Source: Lysobacterales bacterium
GTDB taxonomy: Bacteria > Pseudomonadota > Gammaproteobacteria > Xanthomonadales > Rhodanobacteraceae
DNA: 64,000 nt
Assembly (NCBI GenBank): GCA_017305135.1
Contig: JAFKNA010000015.1
Location: forward strand, 62,001 to 126,000
Reading direction: 5' to 3'
Part shown: in pieces, positions 45,448-55,381 of the stretch
How the letters are laid out: each line of letters opens with the position of its first letter
How positions within the stretch are numbered: the first letter of the stretch is position 1
The notes under the pieces: generated by a model
The model's database searches: none
Told to the model about the DNA's origin: nothing
The model's input: the letters and a program-made list of their open reading frames with translations, nothing else
Translations under genes and position numbers: made by a program

Positions 45448-46074
45448 ATGGCCGCCGTCGTCGCCCTCGAATCGCTGCTGGCCGCGCAGACCCTGTGGCA
45501 CGCGGGCCGCACCGCGTCGCTTACCACCGACGGCGAGCCGACCGGGCACGTGGAACTCGACGCGCTGCTGCCGCAGCGCGGCTGGCCGCGCGGCGCGCTC
45601 ACCGAACTGCTGCTGCCGGCCGATGGCGTCGGCGAGCTGTCGCTGCTCCTGCCCACGCTGGCGCGCCTCAGCCGGCGCGGCGCGCCGATCGTCCTGGTGG
45701 CGCCGCCCTACCTGCCGTATGCGCCGGCCTGGCAGGCCGCCGGCGTGGACCTGATGCAACTGGAAGTGGTGGAGGCACCGCCGCGCGATGCGCTGTGGGC
45801 GTTCGAGCAGTGCCTGCGCAGCGGCGCCTGTGCGGCGGTGGTCGGCTGGCCATTGCAGGCCGACGCCGCGGCGCTGCGCCGCCTGCAGGTGGCGGCCGGC
45901 AGCGGCGCCTGCCTCGGCTTTGCGCTGCGCGACCGCGCGCAAGCCGACAATCCCTCGCCAGCGGCGCTGCGCCTGGAATACCGGGATGGTGGGGCGGGCG
46001 CCGGTGCCTGGCGCGTGCGCAAGTGCCGCGGCGGTCCGTCGCCGGCGCAGCCCTTCGTCCCCGCCCTGCGGTGA
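45448..46074 (+). CDS. imuA: Translesion synthesis accessory protein ImuA
   Basis: SOS-induced accessory protein of the ImuA-ImuB-DnaE2 mutasome, a RecA-like, SulA-related fold. The 208-residue protein shows LDALLPQRGWPRGALTELLL at about residues 32-51, then LVAPPYLPYAPAWQAAGVD and ACAAVVGWPLQADAAALRRL. It starts one base after the lexA stop and is followed by imuB nine bases later. Confidence 0.9.
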   Translation: MAAVVALESLLAAQTLWHAGRTASLTTDGEPTGHVELDALLPQRGWPRGALTELLLPADGVGELSLLLPTLARLSRRGAPIVLVAPPYLPYAPAWQAAGVDLMQLEVVEAPPRDALWAFEQCLRSGACAAVVGWPLQADAAALRRLQVAAGSGACLGFALRDRAQADNPSPAALRLEYRDGGAGAGAWRVRKCRGGPSPAQPFVPALR

Positions 46075-46083
46075 GGCACGCGC

Positions 46084-47502
46084 ATGCTGTGGGCCTGCAT
46101 TTGGCTGCCGCAACTGGCGCTGGACGCGGTCCTCCGCCGCTTGCCTGATCCCGCCGCGCCGCTGGCGCTGGTCGGCGGGCCGGCGCAGTTGCGCGTCCTG
46201 CACGCGGTCAATGAAGCCGCGGCCGCGGCGGGCCTGCGCGCCGGCATGCGCCTCGCCGCCGCGCAGGCCTTGCTGCCCGACGTGGCGATGGTCGAGCACG
46301 ATCCTGGCGCCGAGCAGCGCTGGCAGCGCTTCCTCGCCGCCTGGGCCTATCGCCACAGTTCGCTGGTCGGCGCCGAGTGGCCGGGCTGCCTGGTGCTGGA
46401 GGTGCGCGCGAGCTTCGGCCTGATCGGGCCGTGGCCGCGGATCGAGGCGCGGCTGCGCGGGGAACTCGCCGCGCTGGGTTTTTCCCATCGCATCGCGATG
46501 GCGCCGACGCCGCGCGCCGCGCGCGTGCTGGCAGGCCTGCGCGATGGCCTGGCGGTCGAGCAGCCGGCGGCGATGCAGGCCCTGCTGGACCGCGTGCCGG
46601 TGCGCCGCGCGCTGCTGCCGGACGACGCCGGCGAACGGCTGCATCGCATGGGCCTGCACGACCTGCAGGGCGTGCGGGCGCTGCCGCCGGACAGCCTGCG
46701 CCGGCGCTTCGGCCTGTCCCTGCTCGAACATCTCGCCCAGTTGTACGGCGAGGCCGATGACCCGCTGACGTACTACGTGCCGCCCGACCACTTCGACTCG
46801 CGGATCGAACTGGAGTGCGAGGTCGAGAGCCACACCGCGCTGCTGTTCCCGCTGCGCCGGATGATCGGCGACCTGTGCACCTGCCTCTCGATCCGTGACG
46901 GCGGCGTGCAGCGTTTCGTGCTGCGGCTGGAGCACGAGGAAGCGCACACCGACGTCGAGGTCGGCCTGCTCGCGGCCGAACGCGAACCGGCCCTGCTGTT
47001 CGAGCTCGCCCGCGGCCGGCTGGAACGGGTGCAGCTCGACCGCCCCGTTCTGGCGATGCGGCTGCTGGCACGGGAACTGCCACCCTTCGTGCCGGCCACC
47101 CGCGACCTCTTCGACGCGCGCCTGCAGCAGGCGCTGCCATGGCCGCACCTGCGCGAGCGCCTGCGCGCCCGCCTCGGCGACGCCGCCGTGCACCGGATCG
47201 CGCCGACCGGCGACCCGCGACCGGAGCGTGCCTGGCAGCGCGTGGACGGAGATGCGCTGCGCATCGCCCAGGCGCCGCCGCGCCCGCCGCGACCGTTGTG
47301 GCTGCTGCACCGGCCGATGCCGCTGTGCGATCGGCACCTCGTCGTCGTGTCGGGCCCGGAGCGCCTGGAAAGCGGCTGGTGGGACGGCGCCGAGGCGCGC
47401 CGCGACTACTACGTCCTGGAAACCTCGCAGGGCCAGCGCGCCTGGGCCTTCGCGCCGCCGGGCGAGCAGGGCGGCTGGATGCTGCACGGGTGGTTCGCGT
47501 GA
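46084..47502 (+). CDS. imuB: Y-family polymerase-like protein ImuB
   Basis: Non-catalytic Y-family polymerase homologue that links DnaE2 to the beta clamp. The N-terminus [19 protein letters not shown] aligns with the DinB start but lacks the catalytic aspartate. [13 protein letters not shown] stands where active enzymes have an SxDE acidic pair, as expected for ImuB. The helix-hairpin-helix region is [20 protein letters not shown]. The 472-residue stop overlaps the dnaE2 GTG start (GTGA). Confidence 0.92.
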   Translation: MLWACIWLPQLALDAVLRRLPDPAAPLALVGGPAQLRVLHAVNEAAAAAGLRAGMRLAAAQALLPDVAMVEHDPGAEQRWQRFLAAWAYRHSSLVGAEWPGCLVLEVRASFGLIGPWPRIEARLRGELAALGFSHRIAMAPTPRAARVLAGLRDGLAVEQPAAMQALLDRVPVRRALLPDDAGERLHRMGLHDLQGVRALPPDSLRRRFGLSLLEHLAQLYGEADDPLTYYVPPDHFDSRIELECEVESHTALLFPLRRMIGDLCTCLSIRDGGVQRFVLRLEHEEAHTDVEVGLLAAEREPALLFELARGRLERVQLDRPVLAMRLLARELPPFVPATRDLFDARLQQALPWPHLRERLRARLGDAAVHRIAPTGDPRPERAWQRVDGDALRIAQAPPRPPRPLWLLHRPMPLCDRHLVVVSGPERLESGWWDGAEARRDYYVLETSQGQRAWAFAPPGEQGGWMLHGWFA

Positions 47503-50500
47503 GCGGCGACGAGCTCGTCCACGGCGTTGCGCCGGACACGCCGGGCGCGCGTCCGCCGCGTGCCTGGGAAGTGGCGCAGCGGCTCGGTCGGCGCGCGGCC
47601 AACGACGACGTGCAGGGCGACGACCTGCCGGTCTACGCGGAGCTGCATTGCCTGTCGGATTTCTCGTTCCTGCGTGGCGCGGCCAGTGCGGAAGAACTGT
47701 TCCTGCGCGCCGCGCAGTGCGGCTACGAGGCGCTGGCGATCACCGACGAGTGCTCGCTGGCCGGCATCGTGCGCGCCCTGGAAGCCTCGCGCGCCACCGG
47801 CCTGAAGCTGATCGTGGGCAGCGAGTTCAGCCTCGCCTGCGGCACCCGCTTCGTGCTGCTGGTCGAGACGCGCGCCGGCTATGTCCGCCTGTGCGAACTC
47901 ATCACCCTGGCACGCCGCGCCGCGCCCAAGGGCGAGTACCGGCTTTCGCGTGCGGACGTGGCGCGCATCCTCGGCAACGCGGAAGACTGCGGCCTGTTTG
48001 CGTTGTGGCTGCCGGCGGCAGAGCCGGACGAGGAAGAGGGCCGCTGGTTGCGCGGACTCCTTGGCGAGCGCGCGCACCTCGCGGTGGAACTGCACCGCGA
48101 AGGGGACGACGCCGCGCGCCTGGCGCAGCTGCTCGCGCTGGCCTCGCGCCTGGGTCTAACTCCGCTCGCCGCCGGCGACGTGCACATGGACGTGCGCCGC
48201 AGGCGCGTGCTGCAGGACACCCTGACCGCGATCCGCCACAACCTGCCGCTGGCGGACTGCGGCGCGCACCTGTTCCGCAACGGCGAGCGCCACCTGCGCA
48301 CGCGGCGGGCGCTCGGCAACATCCATCCGCCCGCGCTGCTCGACGCCGCGGTGCGGCTGGCGCGGCGCTGCAGCTTCCACCTGGACGAGGTGCGCTACGC
48401 GTACCCGGCCGAGCTGGTGCCCGCCGGCCACACGCCGGCGAGCTGGCTGCGCGAGCTGACCGAAACGGGCATGCGCGAGCGCTGGCCGGAGGGCGCACCA
48501 TCCGAGGTCGCACGGCAGATCGAAGGCGAGCTGGCGCTGATCGCCGAACTCGAATATGAGGCCTTCTTCCTGACCGTGGACGACATCGTGCGCTTCGCCA
48601 GATCGCGCGGGATCCTCTGCCAGGGACGCGGCTCATCGGCCAACTCGGCGGTGTGCTTCGCGCTCGGCATTACCGTGGTCGATCCCGCCGAGAGCCGGCT
48701 GTTGCTGGCGCGCTTCCTGTCGCGCGAGCGCAACGAGCCGCCCGACATCGACGTCGATTTCGAACACGAGCGCCGCGAGGAAGTGCTGCAGTACGTCTAT
48801 ACCAAATACGGCCGCGAGCGCGCGGCGCTGGCGGCGACGGTGATCCGCTACCGCGGCAAGAGCGCGGTGCGCGACGTCGCCAAGGCATTCGGCCTGCCGC
48901 CCGACCAGGTCGCACTGCTCGCCGGATGCTTCGGTTGGGGCAACGGCGAGGCGCCGATGGAGCAGCGCCTGCGCGAGGCGGGCTTCGATCCGGATAACCC
49001 GCTGATCGCGCGCGTGCTGGCGGTGACCGATCAACTGCGCGGGCATCCGCGGCATCTGTCGCAGCACGTCGGCGGTTTCGTCATCAGCGATGCGCCGCTC
49101 TCCACCGTGGTGCCGGTGGAGAACGCGGCGATGGCCGAGCGCACCATCATCCAGTGGGACAAGGACGACCTGGAGACGATGCGCATGCTGAAGGTCGATT
49201 GCCTGGCGCTCGGCATGCTGACCTGCATCCGCAAGGCCATCGACCTGGTCGAGCGGCACCGCGGCCATCGCATCGACCTCGCGCGGCTGCCGGCCGGGGA
49301 CGAGGCGACCTACGCGCTGGCCCAGGCCGCCGACACCGTCGGCGTGTTCCAGATCGAGTCGCGCGCGCAGATGAGCATGCTGCCGCGCCTGAAGCCCCGG
49401 ACCTTCTACGACCTGGTCGTCCAGGTCGCCATCGTGCGGCCGGGGCCCATCCAGGGCGGCATGGTGCATCCCTACCTGCGCCGCCGGCAGGGCAAGGAGC
49501 CGGTGGCGTATCCCTCGCCGGAAATCGAAGGCATCCTTGAGTCCACGCTCGGCGTGCCGCTGTTCCAGGAGCAGGTCATGGAACTGGTGATGCATGCCGG
49601 CTATTCGGCGGAAGAGGCCGACGGCCTGCGCCGCTCGATGGCCGCCTGGGGCCGCGGCGGCGCCATGGAGCCGCACCGTGTGCGCATCCGCCGCCTGATG
49701 GAAGGCAAGGGTTATTCCTCCACGTTCATCGACCAGATCTTCGAGCAGATCAAGGGCTTCGGTTCCTACGGCTTCCCGCAGTCGCACGCCGCCTCCTTCG
49801 CGAAGCTGGTCTACATCAGCTGCTGGCTGAAGCGGCATGAGCCGGCCGCGTTCGCCTGCGCGCTGCTCAACGCGCAGCCGATGGGCTTCTACTCGCCGAG
49901 CCAGATCGTGCAGGACGCGCGCCGCGGCGCGGGCAAGCGTCCGGCCATCGGGATCCGCCCGGTCGATGTGACCCGCAGCGACTGGGACAACACGCTGGAA
50001 GGCGGCCATGCGCGGCGGGGCATGGACGACAGCGGCCAGCCGGCGCTCCGGCTCGGCCTGCGGCAGGTCGCGGGCCTGTCCGAGGCGATGGCGCGGGCCA
50101 TCGTCGCCGCGCGCGCCGAAGGCCCGTTCCGCGACGTGCGCGACCTGTGCCTGCGCGCCGGCCTCGACGGCAAGGCGCGCCGCGTGCTGGCCGAGGCCGG
50201 CGCGCTGCAGGTGCTGGCCGGCCACCGCCACGCCGCGCGCTGGGCCGTGGCCGGCATCGAGTCGCGGCGCCCGCTGCTCGCCGGCAGTCCTGACGAGGAC
50301 GCGGTGGCGCTGCCTGCGCCGACCCTGGGTGAGGAGGTGCTGTCGGACTACCGCGCCACCGGTCTCACCCTCGCGGCGCATCCGCTGTCGCTGCTGCGCG
50401 ATCGGCTGCGGCAACGGCGCGTGCTCGATTCCAGCGAGCTGCATGGCGCGCCGCACGGCCGCAACGTGCAGGCGGCCGGCATCGTCACCCAGCGCCAGCG

Positions 50501-50741
50501 GCCTGCCACCGCCAAGGGCACCATCTTCGTGACGCTCGAGGACGAGCACGGCATGGTCAACATCGTGGTCTGGCCGGACCTCGCGCTGCGCCGGCGCAAG
50601 GCGCTGCTCGGCGCGCGGCTGCTCGCCGTGCGTGGGCGCTGGGAGCGGGTCGACGGCGTGCAGCACCTGATCGCGCGCGATCTCCTCGACCTCAGCCACC
50701 TGCTCGGCGAACTGCCGGCCGCCTCGCGCGACTTCCATTGA
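47499..50741 (+). CDS. dnaE2: Error-prone DNA polymerase DnaE2
   Basis: C-family polymerase for SOS mutagenesis across lesions, 1080 residues. The N-terminal PHP domain ([20 protein letters not shown]) lacks most metal-site histidines. Catalytic acids are in [13 protein letters not shown] (two Asp) and [12 protein letters not shown] (third Asp). Near the C-terminus are the HhH region ([20 protein letters not shown]) and an OB fold ([20 protein letters not shown]). The GTG start overlaps the imuB stop. The usual alpha-subunit C-terminal tau-binding domain is absent, as in DnaE2 generally. Confidence 0.96.
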   Translation: MSGDELVHGVAPDTPGARPPRAWEVAQRLGRRAANDDVQGDDLPVYAELHCLSDFSFLRGAASAEELFLRAAQCGYEALAITDECSLAGIVRALEASRATGLKLIVGSEFSLACGTRFVLLVETRAGYVRLCELITLARRAAPKGEYRLSRADVARILGNAEDCGLFALWLPAAEPDEEEGRWLRGLLGERAHLAVELHREGDDAARLAQLLALASRLGLTPLAAGDVHMDVRRRRVLQDTLTAIRHNLPLADCGAHLFRNGERHLRTRRALGNIHPPALLDAAVRLARRCSFHLDEVRYAYPAELVPAGHTPASWLRELTETGMRERWPEGAPSEVARQIEGELALIAELEYEAFFLTVDDIVRFARSRGILCQGRGSSANSAVCFALGITVVDPAESRLLLARFLSRERNEPPDIDVDFEHERREEVLQYVYTKYGRERAALAATVIRYRGKSAVRDVAKAFGLPPDQVALLAGCFGWGNGEAPMEQRLREAGFDPDNPLIARVLAVTDQLRGHPRHLSQHVGGFVISDAPLSTVVPVENAAMAERTIIQWDKDDLETMRMLKVDCLALGMLTCIRKAIDLVERHRGHRIDLARLPAGDEATYALAQAADTVGVFQIESRAQMSMLPRLKPRTFYDLVVQVAIVRPGPIQGGMVHPYLRRRQGKEPVAYPSPEIEGILESTLGVPLFQEQVMELVMHAGYSAEEADGLRRSMAAWGRGGAMEPHRVRIRRLMEGKGYSSTFIDQIFEQIKGFGSYGFPQSHAASFAKLVYISCWLKRHEPAAFACALLNAQPMGFYSPSQIVQDARRGAGKRPAIGIRPVDVTRSDWDNTLEGGHARRGMDDSGQPALRLGLRQVAGLSEAMARAIVAARAEGPFRDVRDLCLRAGLDGKARRVLAEAGALQVLAGHRHAARWAVAGIESRRPLLAGSPDEDAVALPAPTLGEEVLSDYRATGLTLAAHPLSLLRDRLRQRRVLDSSELHGAPHGRNVQAAGIVTQRQRPATAKGTIFVTLEDEHGMVNIVVWPDLALRRRKALLGARLLAVRGRWERVDGVQHLIARDLLDLSHLLGELPAASRDFH

Positions 50742-50743
50742 GC

Positions 50744-51409
50744 ATGCACGCGCTGTCCGCCCGCGCCGACGACCTGTTCGCGCCGTCCATGCTGCAACTG
50801 GTGGACGACGCCGAAGGCGGCATCCGCTACTGGCCGCGCCTCCTCGACGCGGACACCGCGGCGGCCTGGTTCGAGCGCCTGCGCGCGAACGCCCCGTGGA
50901 CCTCGATGCAGCGGCCGATGTACGACCGCGTCGTCGACGTGCCGCGCCTGCTCGCTGGCTACGCGCTCGCCGCGTTGCCGGAGAACCTGCCATTGGCCGA
51001 GCTGCTGGCGCGCGTGCAGGCAGTCGTGCCGGCGCCGTATACGCACGTCGGCATGAACCTCTACCGCGACGGCCGCGACAGCGTGGCCATGCACCACGAC
51101 AAGCTGCCCACGCTGGCCGTCGGCCAGCCGATCACGCTGGTATCGCTCGGCGCACATCGCCGCATGCTGATCCGCGCCCGCGGTGGACGCCGCGAGACGA
51201 TCGCGATCGACCTCGCGCCCGGCAGCCTGCTCTCGATGAGCCACGCCTCGCAGAGCACCCACGAGCACGGGATTCCCAAGACCCGGCGCGAGCAGCCGGC
51301 GCGGATCAGCGCGGTGTTTCGGGCGAGGACAGTACGCCCATCGACACAGGCAAATGGCGCTTCCCGATCCTGCTCCATGGCCCCGGATCCCGAAGACACT
51401 GGTCGATAG
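50744..51409 (+). CDS. AlkB-like 2-oxoglutarate/Fe(II) dioxygenase
   Basis: Predicted alkylated-base demethylase of about 221 residues. The iron triad is in MHHDKLPT (H-x-D) and THEHGIPKT (His). The 2-oxoglutarate arginine is in RISAVFR near residue 195. Substrate lid residues MYDRVVDVPRLLAGY precede it. It follows dnaE2 directly; a TTG at 50738 would overlap the dnaE2 stop (TTGA) and could be the real, coupled start. The last 27 residues after RISAVFR are not part of the family and look like read-through of flanking DNA. Confidence 0.88.
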   Translation: MHALSARADDLFAPSMLQLVDDAEGGIRYWPRLLDADTAAAWFERLRANAPWTSMQRPMYDRVVDVPRLLAGYALAALPENLPLAELLARVQAVVPAPYTHVGMNLYRDGRDSVAMHHDKLPTLAVGQPITLVSLGAHRRMLIRARGGRRETIAIDLAPGSLLSMSHASQSTHEHGIPKTRREQPARISAVFRARTVRPSTQANGASRSCSMAPDPEDTGR

Positions 51410-51678
51410 CAGCAACTCCCTCGAATACCTGGTTTCCAGTATTCAACCAGGAACGTGTCGAGTTGCTTGCCGGTAGTGCGCTGCTTGCTGGTGCGAGCCA
51501 AGAAGTTCGCCGCCTGGCGCGTGACATGAGACAGGTGATTGTCCGGTCCGCCGTCGGGCGCCGGCAGGATCGTCAGCGCCGCCGGAATCATCCATTCGCC
51601 GGCCAGCCGCAGGGCCTGGAGATCGCCGGAGCGTGGCCTGACAGGCTGTTGCGCGACGTGCGGTCCGGCTGCCGCGCG
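51410..51678. other. Gap between alkB-like gene and higA, compositionally atypical
   Basis: No convincing gene. A hairpin GAATA-C-CTGG-TTT-CCAG-TATTC lies at 51423-51444 in an AT-richer patch. On the minus strand an open frame of about 80 codons (with HLSHVTRQAANFLARTSKQR) follows the higA stop, but it matches no family known to me and may be a gene remnant. Confidence 0.45.
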
Positions 51679-51978
51679 TCAGGCCGCGCGTGGCTGGATG
51701 TGCTTCAGCTCGGCGGCCAGCTCGATGCGGGCGCGTTCGAGTTCGTAGTTCTTCTGCAAGTTCAGCCAGCTCTGCGCGTCGGTGCCGAAGTACGCGGCGA
51801 GGCGCAGGGCGGTATCGGCGGTGATCCCGCGTCGCTCGTTGGCGATCTCGTTCACGCGGGCGGCCGTGACGCCGATGGCGTTGGCCAAGGCGTTAGCCGA
51901 CAGCCCGAAAGGCTTCATGTACTCCTCGCGCAGGATTTCGCCAGGGTGTACCGGGGGGAGGGGCTTCTTGATCGTCAT
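51679..51978 (-). CDS. higA: HigA-family antitoxin
   Basis: A 99-residue helix-turn-helix antidote of the HigA family: [40 protein letters not shown], then [23 protein letters not shown] 51978 is chosen for its AGGAAAG ribosome site; the frame runs further upstream only because the toxin gene is frameshifted into it. It lies 35 bases after higB, the normal toxin-first order for higBA. Confidence 0.92.
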   Translation of the reverse strand: MTIKKPLPPVHPGEILREEYMKPFGLSANALANAIGVTAARVNEIANERRGITADTALRLAAYFGTDAQSWLNLQKNYELERARIELAAELKHIQPRAA

Positions 51979-52013
51979 GGTCTTTCCTGCCTGCTTCGGG
52001 TTGGCATCGTCCG

Positions 52014-52292
52014 CTAGTGGTAATCGCATATCTCGGCCTCGTGGGGCATCGCCGTCCTTCCAGACGAAGCAGAGGCGGAACTGGTCGTTGCTGCGGATGC
52101 TGTGCTGTCCGCTGCGGCTGCCTTTCAGGGCTTCCAGCCGGTTGCCCGGCGGAACCCGCAGGAAGTCCAGCGTCGCCGCCGCGTTCAGCTGCGCCAGCTT
52201 GCGGCGGGCGACGCTCTCGATGTTATCCAGCAGCGCACGCGCTCGCCCTTCGCGAGCGCCTCCGTGTCCTTGTCGGCGAAGGTCTTGATCAC
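52014..52292 (-). pseudogene. higB: HigB-family toxin, frameshifted
   Basis: Three reading-frame blocks together give a complete 92-residue Hig[14 protein letters not shown] plus GERVR, then [20 protein letters not shown] / [20 protein letters not shown] / [15 protein letters not shown], then HEAEICDYH and a TAG at 52014-52016. One base is missing near 52233-52237, and one extra base is present in a run of four G (52043-52046 on the plus strand). The start is GTG at 52292, just inside the operator region. As read, the toxin cannot be made. Sequencing error is the alternative. Confidence 0.85.
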
Positions 52293-52294
52293 GA

Positions 52295-52315
52295 GCTTAT
52301 CATATGTCGATAAGC
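52295..52315 (-). promoter_or_regulatory. Palindromic operator of higBA
   Basis: GCTTATC-ATATGTC-GATAAGC, a perfect 7-bp inverted repeat directly upstream of the higB start, in an AT-rich patch that could also hold the -10 region. It is a likely binding site of HigA. Confidence 0.68.
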
Positions 52316-52601
52316 GATCAGCCGGCAACCTTCGGCGGGGCGTGCGCCAGGCACGCGCGCGTTCGCGGCGACACCCGGGTGGCGCGGATCGGTGCGGTGA
52401 TTCGCGTCAGGCACAAGCCTGAGGGGTGCGCGACTCCTGGCTCAGGACGAACCCTGCCTGTGATCTGCGCTCGGGCCACCAGGCGCCGAGCCGGGGCTCG
52501 GCGTTCCCAAGCCCATCACGCCCTGTCCGGGGAGCGCCGGCACTGGGTCGTCCGCTTCGGCGTTCCGGGCGCTGCTGAAGGCGCCGGTTGAACACTCGGA
52601 A
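52316..52601. other. Gap upstream of higBA, downstream of the FTR1 gene
   Basis: No gene was recognised. One palindrome of the GCCGAGCC-GGG-GCTCGGC type at 52484-52503 belongs to the REP-like family seen near 41.2 kb. Confidence 0.5.
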
Positions 52602-54527
52602 TCAGGACGCGCTGCGGCGGTTCCAGGCGAAGCCGACCAGCAGCGCGACCAGTGCGGCGACCTGGGCCAGGATGGTCTGCCAGGTGGGGTAGATGCCGAG
52701 CGCGACCATGCGCGGCGCCGTCGCCAGCGGCGTGATGTCGACCATGCCGGCTTCCTGCAGGGCGGAGATGCCCTTGCCGGCGAGCACCACCGCGATCACG
52801 GCCATCAGCCACGAGCTGTAGCTGAAGAATTTGCCGAGCGGCAGGCGCTGGCTGAAGCGCAGCATGGCCCAGGCGATGATCGCCAGCAGCGCCGCCGCGC
52901 TGGCGGCACCGCCGAGGAGGGCGCCGCCATTGCCCTGCGACCACAGCGCGGCGAAGAACAGGATGGTCTCGAACACCTCGCGGTAGACCACGATGAAGGC
53001 GAGGCCGAGCAGCAGCCAGGCGGTGCGGCCCGAAAGCGCCCTGGACATCTTCTCGCGGATGTAGCGCTGCCACTGGTCGGCATGCGCCTTGCCGTGCATC
53101 CAGATGCCGACCGAGACCAACACCACCGCGGCCAGGATGGAGCCGAAGCCCTCGGTCAGCTCGCGGCTGGCGCCGCTGATCCGGATCAGCCATGTGGCGG
53201 CGATCCAGGTGAAGACGCCGGCGACCAGCGCGCTGATCCAGCCGGCGTGCACGTAGCGCACCACCTCGACGCGTTCCGCCTTGCGCAGGAAGGCGAGCAT
53301 CGCAATGATGATCAGCAGCGCTTCCAGGCCTTCGCGCAGCAGGATGGTGGCCGCGCCGAGGAAAGTCGACCACTGGCTGGCCGGGCCGGAGGCGAGGATG
53401 GCCTGCGCCGAGACGAGCAGCTCGTCAACCCGCTCCACGCGCGCCTGCACCGCCGCGGCGTCCTCGCCGCGCTGGATCGCGGCGCGCAGCTCGCCCATTG
53501 CCATCTCGACCTGCCCGAGCAGGGCGCCATCCCGTCCCGCCAGCGCCGGTTCCACGGTCTCGAAACCATCCAGGTAGGACGAAAGCGCGAGGCTCGATGC
53601 CTTGCGCGCATCACCGGCCCGATAGGCGGCAAGGCTTTCCGCGAGGCGGGTGCGCGCAAGCGCCAGCGAGCCGCTGGCGCCCTGCGGCACCACCGCCTCG
53701 GGGTGGCGGCGCAGGTACGCCGTGAGCGCGTCCGCGGTGGCCGCACCAAGGCGGCTCTCCAGGGCCGCCGGCGTGGTGTCGGCGAGGGACTTCAGGTCCG
53801 GTACCGCTGCCTTCAGGGCCGCATCCTCCTGCCACAGGGCTTGGCCCTGCGTGGCTTCACTGGCCGGAAACGCGAACTGGCCGACGTGGAAGGCGAGTGC
53901 CCAGCGGTCGTCGCTGGAGAGGTGCGCGAAACCCGGCATGGGCGTGCCGTCGATGCCCTGGGTGGTGGCCTGGTACAGCGCGAACAGGCTGCGCTGGCGG
54001 GCGCGGGCGTGGTCGGTGAAATCGATCGGCGGCACCTCCAGCGCGGCGGCGGCCGGACCCTTGCCGTCGCCCGCCACGCCGTGGCAGGAGGCGCATTGCT
54101 GGCCGTAGAGCACTTCGCCGCGGGCCAGATCCGGTGCGCGTGCCGGGGCCACGGCGACCGGGTAGATCGCGAGCAGCTCGCCGCCGAGCCGGCGCGCCAA
54201 TGCCGCGACATCGTCCGCAGCGGCCTTGTCCGCGATCGCCTTCTGGAGACCCGCGACGCCCGTGACCAGCGCCTCGCGTCCGGGTTTCTCCGGCAAGGCG
54301 GCGAGGGTGTTCGCCACGGTGCCGGCGAACTCCACCTGCTCCTGGTACTCCACCTCGTTGATGACCTTGCCATCCTCGACCGCCCCTTCGTAATCGACGG
54401 CGATGTAGTCGAGCAGGCGCCAGGCCGTCGCCACGTCGGCATCCGCGGCGCGGGCATCGCGACCCCCCAGGATCAGCGTGGCGGCGAGGAGAAGGATGGA
54501 AGCAAGGCGCAACAGGGGACCCGTCAT
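52602..54527 (-). CDS. FTR1-family iron permease fused to cytochrome c domain
   Basis: A 641-residue inner-membrane protein for iron uptake. A signal peptide (about 1-27) is followed by a periplasmic helical part and a class I cytochrome c domain with heme site CASCH near residue 144 and the axial Met likely in GTPMPGFAH. Seven membrane helices in the C-terminal third carry both FTR1 motifs, REGLE (near 409) and REVFE (near 517), which bind ferric iron. It is a single gene with no Fur-box-like site or ferroxidase neighbour recognised. Confidence 0.9.
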   Translation of the reverse strand: MTGPLLRLASILLLAATLILGGRDARAADADVATAWRLLDYIAVDYEGAVEDGKVINEVEYQEQVEFAGTVANTLAALPEKPGREALVTGVAGLQKAIADKAAADDVAALARRLGGELLAIYPVAVAPARAPDLARGEVLYGQQCASCHGVAGDGKGPAAAALEVPPIDFTDHARARQRSLFALYQATTQGIDGTPMPGFAHLSSDDRWALAFHVGQFAFPASEATQGQALWQEDAALKAAVPDLKSLADTTPAALESRLGAATADALTAYLRRHPEAVVPQGASGSLALARTRLAESLAAYRAGDARKASSLALSSYLDGFETVEPALAGRDGALLGQVEMAMGELRAAIQRGEDAAAVQARVERVDELLVSAQAILASGPASQWSTFLGAATILLREGLEALLIIIAMLAFLRKAERVEVVRYVHAGWISALVAGVFTWIAATWLIRISGASRELTEGFGSILAAVVLVSVGIWMHGKAHADQWQRYIREKMSRALSGRTAWLLLGLAFIVVYREVFETILFFAALWSQGNGGALLGGAASAAALLAIIAWAMLRFSQRLPLGKFFSYSSWLMAVIAVVLAGKGISALQEAGMVDITPLATAPRMVALGIYPTWQTILAQVAALVALLVGFAWNRRSAS

Positions 54528-54805
54528 GCAGACCTCGGAGTGTTGGAGTGGCGACGGGCTGGCTGGTACGGGTGAGCGCGCCAGAAGGACGCGTCGAGCC
54601 CGGCCGGGCTGGCAGTCGTGGCGATCCAGCGCCCCATGCGGGGCGCGGCCAGACCGGGATCACGGCCGGGCGCCGCTGCGCGGATCGTCGTGCAACGCCG
54701 GATTGTAGCGCGTGAATGCGGGCGATTCGCATTCCGGTTTGTGAGAGTCGGATTGCGCCCGGTCGCATCGTTTAAGATGCGCGGCCGGTTTTCCTGGCGG
54801 CGCCC

Positions 54806-55381
54806 ATGAAGGATCTACTCCCGGAATTCGCCCTGCGCTGGGCCGCCCCGCTGGCGCTCACCGCGCAGATCCTGCTGATCGTGATGCTGGCGTTCCTCGT
54901 GCGCGGGCTGGCGCGCAGATTGTTCAGCCGCGTCGGGGCGCGCCACGGCGTGCCCGAGCAGATGATCCAGGTCGCCGGCAGCGTGGTCGGTTTCGTCATC
55001 GCGGGGGCGGCCGTGCTGCTGATCCTGGATCGGCTCGGCGTCTCCGCCTCGGTGTTGTGGACCGCCTTCACCGGCTTCGCCGCGGTGGGCGCGGTGGCGT
55101 TCTTCGCCGCCTGGAGCGTGCTCTCCAACATCTTCTGCTCGCTGCTCATCTTCACCACGCGGCCGTTCCGCCTCGGCGACGAGGTCGAGCTGCTGGAGAA
55201 CGGCGAGAAGCCCGGCCTGCGCGGGCGCGTCGGCGGCGTGAACCTGATCTACACCACCTTGCAGGAGCCGGGTGGATCGGTCCTGCAGATTCCGAACACG
55301 CTGTTCTTCCAGCGCAGCACGCGCTGCTGGCGCGGGCCGGCGCCGCGCGGGCTGCCGCCGACGCCCGGCAGCGAAGCCTAG
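54806..55381 (+). CDS. Small MscS-type mechanosensitive channel
   Basis: A 191-residue protein with three hydrophobic segments (about 13-33, 50-72 and 80-112). The third carries the pore pattern TAFTGFAAVGAVAFFAAWSVLSN. A minimal beta domain follows (RPFRLGDEVELLENGEKPGL and VLQIPNTLFFQR). It lacks the alpha/beta C-terminal vestibule of MscS, as known for short YbdG-like members. Its stop overlaps the end of hflD by four bases on the other strand. Confidence 0.85.
   Translation: MKDLLPEFALRWAAPLALTAQILLIVMLAFLVRGLARRLFSRVGARHGVPEQMIQVAGSVVGFVIAGAAVLLILDRLGVSASVLWTAFTGFAAVGAVAFFAAWSVLSNIFCSLLIFTTRPFRLGDEVELLENGEKPGLRGRVGGVNLIYTTLQEPGGSVLQIPNTLFFQRSTRCWRGPAPRGLPPTPGSEA

Noticed and set aside
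51061-51591. A 176-codon minus-strand gene overlapping the alkB-like gene
   Set aside because: Most of it is antisense to the conserved dioxygenase core and its translation has no family features; only the part outside alkB might be a remnant.
54528-54805. Fur box upstream of the FTR1 gene
   Set aside because: No sequence close to GATAATGATAATCATTATC was found; the AT-rich bits near 54720-54745 are too short.
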